NCBI GenBank assembly: GCA_020636905.1
Contig: JACJWX010000015.1
Span: 5,606-69,605, forward strand
DNA: 64,000 bases
Reading direction: 5' to 3'
DNA from: Actinomycetota bacterium
GTDB taxonomy: Bacteria; Actinomycetota; Thermoleophilia; Miltoncostaeales; Miltoncostaeaceae
Below are positions 57,611 through 64,000 of this stretch, in pieces. Each line of letters opens with the position of its first letter. Position 1 is the first letter of the stretch. Position numbers and translations under genes: made by a program. Below the pieces are notes generated by a model. It did not search any database, was not told the origin of the DNA, and was given only the letters and a program-made list of their open reading frames with translations.

Positions 57611-57898
57611 CCGCGGTGGTTCGCCGGCTCCCACGACCCCTCCGGATTTCGACCGACCGACACGGAGCAGTCTCGCGGATCGGGGGGTGCCCGATCGAGC
57701 GTCCGGGTTCCGTCTGTCGGCGGGCATGGGCACGGGCGCCAGCGCCGGGGCAACTCCGCTCGAGTCGAAGCTCCACGCATGGAAGGCACCGCATCACTCC
57801 TGGTCGATTCGCGGTGGCCTCGCGGATTTCGGCGGTGCTGCCTCGGGAGATTCGCAAGCCCCCAGTAGCCTCGACACGCCAACGGAGAGGCGGTTTGA

Positions 57899-58666
57899 GT
57901 GCCCAGAGAGACCATCGACTACTACTCGGCGGGGTTGCCGGGCGTCGACCACGACCGATCACTGCAGGCGCGCGAGGCGCAGGCCATCGACCTGTTGCTG
58001 CCCGCCCTGCGGGCCCGAGACGACGGTTCCCTCCTCGACGTGGGCTGCGGAAGCGGGGTGTTCCTGGAGGCCCTCGACGGACACGCCGAGCTGTCCTCAC
58101 GGGGCTGGGCACTCTCAGGCGTCGACTTCTCGCCCGACGCGCTGGCGGCTGGCGCGCACCTCCCCTACGACCTCAGCCGATGCAACCTCGACGAGGGGAT
58201 CCCGCGCCACAGCGGGACGCTCGACGTGGTCACGATGGGCGAGGTCATCGAACACATCCTCGACCCGGACGGGCTGCTGGCGGAGTGCTGGCGTGTCCTG
58301 AAACCCGGTGGGCATCTGCTCGTCACGACCCCCAACGTGCAGGCCTGGTACAACCGGCTGTTCTTCCTGGCGGGCATCCAGCCGGTGTTCGTGGAGACCT
58401 CGACGCGCTCCACCACGATCGGTGCCGGCGCGTTGAAGCGGTTGAAGAAGTCCGAGACGCCCGTGGGTCACGTGCGACTGTTCAACCGGACCGCGCTGCG
58501 GGACATCCTCGAGAGCCAGGGGTTCAATGTGCTGCGTGTGGTCTCTGCGCCATTCGCGGCGCTGCCGGGGCCGATGCAGGCCATCGAGACCAGGCTCATC
58601 CGACGCACCACGCTGGGGTCGATTCTGGTGGTGCTGGCCCGGAAGGCCGCCGTCCGGCACCCCTGA
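57899..58666 (+). CDS. class I SAM-dependent methyltransferase
   Basis: A 255-residue methyltransferase. SAM motif I is LLDVGCGSGVFLEAL (about residues 44-58). The acidic loop is SGVDFSPDAL, and VVTMGEVIEHILDPDGLLAE resembles UbiE/COQ5 and methyltransferase-11 or -23 families. The segment WRVLKPGGHLLVTTPN follows. The substrate is unknown. The GTG start follows GGAGAGG. A TAGCCT box near 57870 is a candidate -10. Confidence 0.87.
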   Translation: MPRETIDYYSAGLPGVDHDRSLQAREAQAIDLLLPALRARDDGSLLDVGCGSGVFLEALDGHAELSSRGWALSGVDFSPDALAAGAHLPYDLSRCNLDEGIPRHSGTLDVVTMGEVIEHILDPDGLLAECWRVLKPGGHLLVTTPNVQAWYNRLFFLAGIQPVFVETSTRSTTIGAGALKRLKKSETPVGHVRLFNRTALRDILESQGFNVLRVVSAPFAALPGPMQAIETRLIRRTTLGSILVVLARKAAVRHP

Positions 58667-58690
58667 ATCAGGCGCTCCGCGTCAGCCAGC

Positions 58691-60409
58691 TCAGGACGCC
58701 TCCGCCTGCACGCGCCCGATCAGCGTCCACGCGGCACGCCCGGGGCGCGCCGGTGTCGGCTCGGGCCGCTCCCCCTGCTCGACCGCACGCTTTGCCTGGT
58801 ACACGAAGCCGTCGAGCTCCACACGATCGGCGCGCCGGTACCCCCGGTTGCCACGCCACTTCGAGTAGTGCTCGAACACCGGAGGGACGTCCGTGACCGC
58901 CCGGCCCACGACGATCCAGGGTGCGGCGTCCGGCCGTTCCGGGTCGAGCTCCGGCTCCTCGTCCTGGGTTCGCCATGCGGCCTCATAGAGGTAGCCGTCG
59001 TGACGAACGCGATCGCCACGCAGGTACACGGCGTCCGCCGACCATCGCGACGGGTTCGCCGGGTCGGCAGACGCGCGCGCGTCCCCCGGAAGCACGGGTC
59101 CCACGACCCGCCACGGCGTGTCCCAGTCCCTGGTGGCCGGGGTGTCGGGCGCGTCGCCTCGGGTCCACCACTTGGCGATGTACACCGTGCGCTGCCACAC
59201 CACTTTCTCGCCTGTCCGGTATTCACGGTCCGAACGCCACGCGGGATAGGGGCTGCCGGTGGGGTCGATGCCGTCACGACCGGCGGTCGTCACCACCACC
59301 GCCCGGGCTGGAGAATCGACCGCAACCCCATCGGCCTGGTCGAGGAAGATGCCCGAGAACTGACCCGGCTTCTGATCCACACCGCTGCAGGTGGGCAGCA
59401 CTTCCCAGCCCGCCCTGCCCGGCTTCCCGCACGCCTGATCCCGGTTGGCCGACCAGATGGACACACGGCCGGCCCCGGACCGGCGCGCGAAGTGCGCGAC
59501 CGAGCGAGCATCGTCGAGCGAGAGCAGTTCGCCGGAGACGTCGTTGCGACCCACCATCACCGTGACGCCGAGCCGTGACCAGATCTCCTCAGCGGTGAGG
59601 GTCGCGCCGGAATCCCGGTAGGCGGCATCGATCTGTGCGTGGGTGGCTTCGAGCGCACGTGCCGCCGCGTCGCCCATGCTCACGTCGGCCGGCTTGCTTC
59701 CGCCGTAGTCCATTGCCATGACGTTCACCCCGGCAAGCTCGACGCCCTCGGTGAGCATCCCGGTGACCGCGCTCACGCCCCCGGGTGTGAGCCCGTCCGG
59801 GGTCACCGGGAGCGTGACCCACACCTGCAGCGGCCGATCGGCGGATGCCGTCGACTGCAGGGTGCGGATGGCGCGTGCCTGGCGCGCGAGCGCCGCCCGA
59901 TCGGCCAGGAGCGCGCCCTCGATGTCCAGGTCGATCACGCTCGCCTGGTAACGCTCCACCACGTCGCGGTAGGCACCGACGAGCCGGTCCTGGTCGACAC
60001 ACCCCACCGACAGGTCCTGGTTCGTCACGCCCCCGAACGAGATCAGCACGTCGCGGCCGCGCTCCCGAAGTCGCGCGATGCGGCGGTCCAGGTCGAGTTC
60101 GCGAGCCGCCCCGGCCAGGTCGTACTGGGTGCCCCAGGTGGGGGTGCAGGGGTCTTCGCCGTCGGCCACCACGAACGCGAGCACGTGAGTGGGCGCCGGG
60201 CTCGCCGCGGCGTCCTCGAATGCGTAGAGCGGCTGCAGCGTCACATCGACGTAGGGCGCGAACCACGTTCCCGACCGGGACGTGCTGAGATCGTCGACGG
60301 CATCGCGTCCACGATCCCAGGCGAGCATGCCGAGCCCGCCCAGGCCGGCCAGCACGATCAGCACCACGAGAATGCGCAGGGGTGAGAGCCTGCGACCCGG
60401 ATCGCTCAC
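58691..60409 (-). CDS. GH18-like glycoside hydrolase with three chitin-binding-type modules
   Basis: A 572-residue protein anchored or exported through one N-terminal helix (about 11-30). The GH18 barrel spans about 45-380. VLISFGG and SVIDLDIEG (Asp160, Asp162, Glu164) match the DxDxE catalytic motif, and VNVMAMDYG matches the late barrel strand. Three CBM5/12-like modules follow (about 390-450, 455-515, 520-570), each with Trp/Tyr patterns such as WRSDREYRTGEKVVW. It probably acts on a beta-1,4-GlcNAc-type glycan. GTG 60409 overlaps the glycosyltransferase stop. Confidence 0.85.
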   Translation of the reverse strand: MSDPGRRLSPLRILVVLIVLAGLGGLGMLAWDRGRDAVDDLSTSRSGTWFAPYVDVTLQPLYAFEDAAASPAPTHVLAFVVADGEDPCTPTWGTQYDLAGAARELDLDRRIARLRERGRDVLISFGGVTNQDLSVGCVDQDRLVGAYRDVVERYQASVIDLDIEGALLADRAALARQARAIRTLQSTASADRPLQVWVTLPVTPDGLTPGGVSAVTGMLTEGVELAGVNVMAMDYGGSKPADVSMGDAAARALEATHAQIDAAYRDSGATLTAEEIWSRLGVTVMVGRNDVSGELLSLDDARSVAHFARRSGAGRVSIWSANRDQACGKPGRAGWEVLPTCSGVDQKPGQFSGIFLDQADGVAVDSPARAVVVTTAGRDGIDPTGSPYPAWRSDREYRTGEKVVWQRTVYIAKWWTRGDAPDTPATRDWDTPWRVVGPVLPGDARASADPANPSRWSADAVYLRGDRVRHDGYLYEAAWRTQDEEPELDPERPDAAPWIVVGRAVTDVPPVFEHYSKWRGNRGYRRADRVELDGFVYQAKRAVEQGERPEPTPARPGRAAWTLIGRVQAEAS

Positions 60410-63015
60410 GCCGGCACCGCGGCGTCGGACTCGACGCCGACCTGGATGCGGTAGTCGTCGCCGTTCCGGACCACTTCGAGCCGCCCACCGGGCGGGAGCT
60501 GGGCGATCTCGTTGGCGATGGCCTCGGCCAGTGCGCGCTCGAGTTCGCCTTCACGCCCGCCACGCGAGGACGCGCCGTTGCCGTTGGAAACACGGCCCCG
60601 TCCGGACGCGCCGTTCGCGCTCAGGGCGCCGTTGCCGTTCGCCAACACGGGCCTGGCGTCCTTGAAGACGATCTCCGGGCGTCCGCCCGGTTCCCTGTCG
60701 AGCGCTGCCAGCGCGGCGGCGATCCCCGATCCCTCTTCCAGACGGCCGAGGTCGCGCGAACCATGGAAGAGCACCGTGGCCCAATCCGGCGTGGCGGCCG
60801 CCGACTCCTTGAGGCGCCGCGAGGTGTGCATGCGGGCCCACAGGTCGACACAGAAGTCGCTGATGGAGTGCCAGAGGCCGTAGTAGACGACCATCGCGTA
60901 CAGCGCCGAGACGGCGTTCAGCGCCGCGAAGGCCGCATGCCACCAGTTGCCCCGGTCGACATCGCTCGCCAGCGTGAGCAGCGCCCAGCCGATGATCACG
61001 TACGGGACCACCACGTAGTAGAAGGGCGCGACGGTCCTGGTGCGCACCTTCGGCGTGCGGGCGAACACCACGACGCTCCCGCCGATGGCCTGTGCCATCG
61101 ACTTCAGCGCACCGACCGTGTTGATGGGCAGCAGCAACAGGTTCAGCCCGTACACGCCGAACACATCGCGCCGCTTGTAGCCGCTGCGCCGCAGATCCGA
61201 CGCGAGGGCGAAGAAGAATGGTGCCGCCGCCATCAGCGCCCACCCCGACACGAGCGAGTCGTCGAAGGGGTAGAAGAGCAGCACGGCCAGGCCCAGCCCG
61301 GCCCAGAGCACACCCAGGAGATACGCGAGGCGCAGGAAGCCTTCGAGCATGGTCGCGCCGATGCGCTTGCGCACCCACATCATGCGCAGCACCTTGGGCA
61401 TGATGAGCAGGCCGCCGTTGGCCCACCGTTCACGCTGGATCGACAGCGCTCCGAAGTCCGGAGGCGTCGCGCTGTAGCTGAGCCGCTCGGGGTAGTTGTG
61501 CAGCTGCCAGCCTCGCAGGCGCAGGTCGAGGGTCGACTCGCTGTCCTCAGTGAGCGTGCGGTTCTGGATGTAGCGCCGCACGCTCAGCCCGCCGTGGGAT
61601 TCCTCGACGGCGATGTCATCCAGGGCGGTCTTCCGCAGCACGGCGCTGGCGCCCACCCAGGAGGTGGCGCCGAACCGGGTCATCCCCTGGTGGACGAGAT
61701 GCTGGACATCGGTGGTGCCCCCGGCGATCCGCTCGAGTCGGGTGGCTGCACCCCGGAACGCCGAATACGGCGTCTGGACCACGGCGACCCGGGCGTGCTC
61801 GGGGCGCTGCATGTAGGCAACCAGGCGAAGGCAGTACTCCGGCAACAGCACGCTGTCGGCGTCGAGCGTCAGCACGTAGTCGGGGTCCGGCACCACGAGA
61901 TCGGCGTCATCACCGCTCACCGGCAACAGGATCCGTCCGGCCACGGTGTCGCACACCCGATAGCGCCCGCCCATCAGCCCGATGTAGCTGTTCAGATTGG
62001 ACGCCTTGTTGGGCGCGTGAGAGAGGCTGGCGAACGCCTTGCGCTCGAACGAGGTGATCTCGGCGCGGAAGATCCACGCAAGTCGTCGGTAGAGCTGACG
62101 GACCCGGGTCACGCTCAGCGCAGCACCCTCGCCCGCCGCTTCACGGAGCGCGATGGCGTTGACGACGAGGTCATCCGCGAGGCGCCCGAAGATCTCGCCC
62201 GCCAGGAACGCGTCGGTGTGGTCGACGATGTCGACGTCAGCCGCGGCCGCCCGCAGCCACGTCACGGCGGCCTCGTACTCAGCAGCAAGGCGCAGCAGAT
62301 CATTCGAGGTCACCGAGTCACGCGAACCGAGCGTCGATTCGAAGGCGTCGAGCGCCGCCTCGAACCGGTCGCGGGGCTCCGCGAGCAGCTCGGTGATCTC
62401 ACCGGGCAACGCCCGCGCGGCCTCGAGCAGGCGGCGGTGCTCGTCGGAACCGGGGTTCGGGGGATCGTCGATCAGCAGGGCGACGCGGATTCCCGGGTAC
62501 TCCTGGAGGGCCGCCGACAGCAGCGTCTGGCGGACCACGCGCGGTTCCTCACGAAGCGACGGCACGATCACCGTCAGCGTCGGCTGCTCACGCTCGAATG
62601 CATCGTCGATGAGCTTGCGAGGCACGCGCCGGTGAGCCCGGATACGGGCGATGTAGCCGAGCCGCGCGATGAGGTAGCCGAAGGCCGAGGCGGTGAGCGT
62701 GGCGATCAGCAGCAGGTAGACCCACGCCTCGACGATCGCGGCGCGTCCGTGCTGGTCGCCGTACGTGCGGATCCAATCCACCAGGTAGACGGCGAATCCC
62801 AGCCCCGTGACGAGCAGGAGCAGTCGAGCCCAGATCAGACGCCAGCGTCCGGGGTGACCGTCCACGACCGGCAGCGCACCCGTCCGCCGCTCGCACCCGA
62901 GCTGCCGCTTCCGCTTGACGCGTGGAGCCTCCGACCTGGAGGTCGCGTCGACGGCCGGCGTCGGAGTCGAGACACCGGCCGACGGGTCGCCGACCTGGCC
63001 GCGCTCGCCGGTCAC
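60406..63015 (-). CDS. membrane family 2 glycosyltransferase (processive polysaccharide synthase-like)
   Basis: An 869-residue integral membrane enzyme. Two helices (about 60-80, 98-120) precede a GT2 domain. TVIVPSLREEP starts it, LTLDADS (about 383-389) is the DxD site, TEDSESTLDLRLRGW holds the TED motif and QRERWANGG is the Q(Q/R)xRW motif of processive synthases. An unusual charged helical insertion of about 140 residues sits between the first strand and the HAPNKASNLN block. Several C-terminal helices follow, then an Asn/Gly-rich tail. It likely extrudes a beta-linked polysaccharide. GTG 63015 overlaps the stop of a small upstream frame. Confidence 0.85.
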   Translation of the reverse strand: MTGERGQVGDPSAGVSTPTPAVDATSRSEAPRVKRKRQLGCERRTGALPVVDGHPGRWRLIWARLLLLVTGLGFAVYLVDWIRTYGDQHGRAAIVEAWVYLLLIATLTASAFGYLIARLGYIARIRAHRRVPRKLIDDAFEREQPTLTVIVPSLREEPRVVRQTLLSAALQEYPGIRVALLIDDPPNPGSDEHRRLLEAARALPGEITELLAEPRDRFEAALDAFESTLGSRDSVTSNDLLRLAAEYEAAVTWLRAAAADVDIVDHTDAFLAGEIFGRLADDLVVNAIALREAAGEGAALSVTRVRQLYRRLAWIFRAEITSFERKAFASLSHAPNKASNLNSYIGLMGGRYRVCDTVAGRILLPVSGDDADLVVPDPDYVLTLDADSVLLPEYCLRLVAYMQRPEHARVAVVQTPYSAFRGAATRLERIAGGTTDVQHLVHQGMTRFGATSWVGASAVLRKTALDDIAVEESHGGLSVRRYIQNRTLTEDSESTLDLRLRGWQLHNYPERLSYSATPPDFGALSIQRERWANGGLLIMPKVLRMMWVRKRIGATMLEGFLRLAYLLGVLWAGLGLAVLLFYPFDDSLVSGWALMAAAPFFFALASDLRRSGYKRRDVFGVYGLNLLLLPINTVGALKSMAQAIGGSVVVFARTPKVRTRTVAPFYYVVVPYVIIGWALLTLASDVDRGNWWHAAFAALNAVSALYAMVVYYGLWHSISDFCVDLWARMHTSRRLKESAAATPDWATVLFHGSRDLGRLEEGSGIAAALAALDREPGGRPEIVFKDARPVLANGNGALSANGASGRGRVSNGNGASSRGGREGELERALAEAIANEIAQLPPGGRLEVVRNGDDYRIQVGVESDAAVPA

Positions 63016-63110
63016 GATGGCCGTCCCGGGTCCCCGAGCGACCCGACCGACCCCGCGTTGAAGTCGCAGGGCCGAGCAATGCGTGTCTGCCGTGCCTCTC
63101 CTGCGGGCAT
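63012..63110 (-). CDS. 32-codon upstream ORF coupled to the glycosyltransferase gene
   Basis: ATG 63110 has an exceptional ribosome site (GGAGAGGAGAGGGAG) 5 nt upstream. The frame encodes MPAGEARQTRIARPCDFNAG and 12 more residues, and its TGA overlaps the GTG start of the glycosyltransferase (GTGA). No homologue is recognised. Its position suggests a leader peptide whose translation carries ribosomes onto the main gene. A TATGTT box (63160-63165, minus strand) is a possible -10. Confidence 0.5.
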   Translation of the reverse strand: MPAGEARQTRIARPCDFNAGSVGSLGDPGRPS

Positions 63111-63284
63111 TGACACTCCCTCTCCTCTCCCGCACCGGCTGTGGGCGCCGGGCCCCGTGAACATAGGTCGGGCGGCGACGGCAGGGCGCCCCCAATTGGT
63201 CGAGTTCCGGAGGTTTGGCGGGTGGGTGGGACCCGGACCATTGACCGGTTCACCGTCCTGTAACGCACGCGAGGTTCGGCCCCG

Positions 63285-63752
63285 TCACTCGGGAGCGTGC
63301 ACCACCAGGACAGCGGCGGCCGAGTGCGCGGCGGTGGACGCGGTGACGCTCCCGGCCAGGTGCCCGAGCAGGCCGCTGCGCCGATGCGACCCGAACACGA
63401 TCAGCGTCGCTCCGTGCTCGTTCGCCGCATCGGCGATGCCCTTCCAGGTCGGCGTCGCCTCGACCGCCAGTCCACGCGCGCGGAAGCCGGCGGCCTCGGC
63501 GAGCGCGACACCCCGATCCGCGGTCTCCCGCGCTGCCGCCAACACCTCGTTGGCGGCAGCGGCGTGGAGATGACGTCCGTCGACGGGCGTGAACCCGACG
63601 TCGGCGGGATGCCAGACGACCACCACCAAGGCCTCGCGTCCCGGTGCCAGTTCGAGCCCCGCGCGTCCGATGGCGAACGCGGCGAGCTCCGAGCCGTCAA
63701 ACGCAAGCAGGACGGGCCCCGCGGACGCGGGCGCCCCTTCGACGGCGGCCAT
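63285..63752 (-). CDS. universal stress protein (UspA family)
   Basis: A 155-residue Usp domain. VLLAFDGSELAAFAIGRAGL is the opening strand with the conserved Asp-Gly-Ser. The C-terminal nucleotide motif is LIVFGSHRRSGLLGHLAGSV, close to the G-2x-G-9x-G(S/T) ATP-binding signature, followed by VLVVHAPE. It may sense or bind ATP under stress. It starts 1 nt after the stop of a small membrane protein and is probably co-transcribed with it. Confidence 0.88.
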   Translation of the reverse strand: MAAVEGAPASAGPVLLAFDGSELAAFAIGRAGLELAPGREALVVVVWHPADVGFTPVDGRHLHAAAANEVLAAARETADRGVALAEAAGFRARGLAVEATPTWKGIADAANEHGATLIVFGSHRRSGLLGHLAGSVTASTAAHSAAAVLVVHAPE

Positions 63753-63753
63753 C

Positions 63754-63987
63754 TCAGTCCACCCCTTCGGTCACGGCATTGGCGGGCGCGGTTCGCCTGA
63801 CCCTCGCGAGCAGTGGCGGCGAGTACCAGGCCGCGCTGCGACCGGCGATGAAGTTCGGGATGTCGGGCGTCTGCGGCCGCGCGCCGCCCAGCGCGTACGT
63901 CGCGACCGCCAGGAGGGCCCCCGACAGCGCGAGCGCGAGGCCCACCCAGAGGGCGATCCGCACGCCGTCCGCGAGGTTGCCGCTCAC
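63754..63987 (-). CDS. small membrane protein, possibly partial
   Basis: 77 residues from GTG 63987, with one hydrophobic helix (about 10-33) and a basic C-terminal region. The frame stays open to the right edge (FAAT before the GTG), so the gene may begin outside the window. The segment WYSPPLLARVRRT suggests an amphipathic cytoplasmic tail. No family is recognised. It sits directly upstream of the universal stress protein gene. Confidence 0.5.
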   Translation of the reverse strand: MSGNLADGVRIALWVGLALALSGALLAVATYALGGARPQTPDIPNFIAGRSAAWYSPPLLARVRRTAPANAVTEGVD

Positions 63988-64000
63988 GGTGGCCGCGAAG

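Noticed and set aside
60382..63573. A 1063-codon open frame on the plus strand opposite the glycosyltransferase
   Set aside because: Composition is Arg/His/Glu/Gln-rich without motifs. The minus-strand frame has all GT2 motifs.

Overview
This 64 kb window is a high-GC, densely coded bacterial chromosome segment with features typical of Actinomycetota. It has a NucS-type mismatch endonuclease, many GTG starts, many apparently leaderless genes with a TANNNT box about 6 nt before the start codon, an aceA2-like long isocitrate lyase, and secreted proteins with actinobacterial Ig-like tails. A MurL/MurD2 pair and the style of the secreted proteins make a Thermoleophilia-like lineage (Solirubrobacterales or Patulibacter relatives) plausible. 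That placement is an inference. I see no transposase, integrase, phage module or CRISPR array. Most long open frames opposite the real genes are GC-driven shadows.

Layout. Positions 1-3.4 kb hold a partial DUF2202 gene, small secreted or membrane proteins, a PLAT-domain protein and a frameshifted M50-type peptidase. 3.6-11.6 kb is housekeeping: an MscS channel, isocitrate lyase, an RNB ribonuclease, a GNAT/TetR pair and an ETF-quinone oxidoreductase. 11.7-16.3 kb is a signalling block: a gamma-carbonic anhydrase, GAF-PAS-SpoIIE phosphatase and EAL operon, then a cytochrome c lipoprotein and a STAS anti-sigma antagonist running into serS. 17.6-20.3 kb is murL-murD2, an alternative route to the D-glutamate of peptidoglycan. 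20.3-23.2 kb has a CNNM/CBS protein, cysteine dioxygenase and a class IV aminotransferase. 23.3-26.0 kb is one large secreted protein joining a probable thioester adhesion domain, four Cys-paired repeats and a class F-like sortase. A phosphoribosyltransferase and a GDSL hydrolase follow, then a three-copy 199-bp tandem repeat and nucS.

30.0-40.6 kb is a complete glycerol/dihydroxyacetone island. glpABC-dhaM on the plus strand converges on glpF-dhaK-dhaL-glpK on the minus strand, across a shared hairpin. GlpF imports glycerol, GlpK phosphorylates it and GlpABC oxidises glycerol-3-phosphate. DhaKLM phosphorylates dihydroxyacetone from PEP, and its DhaM carries a full Enzyme I.

40.7-50.3 kb has a DsbA-like oxidoreductase, an FG-GAP secreted protein, two tandem paralogues of an unrecognised secreted family, a thioesterase, a zinc alcohol dehydrogenase, a small K+ channel-like protein, tRNA-Arg, thymidine kinase and a truncated haemoglobin. 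50.7-58.7 kb carries two divergent tRNA-Ser genes beside a hydrolase remnant, a TetR/SnoaL-like divergent pair with operator-like palindromes, a lipoprotein, a quinone-oxidoreductase-like protein, a redox-looking MarR/thioredoxin divergent pair, a HAD hydrolase and a methyltransferase. 58.7-63.1 kb is an exopolysaccharide-type operon (family 2 glycosyltransferase plus GH18-like protein) preceded by a 32-codon upstream frame. The window ends in a universal stress protein and a small membrane protein.
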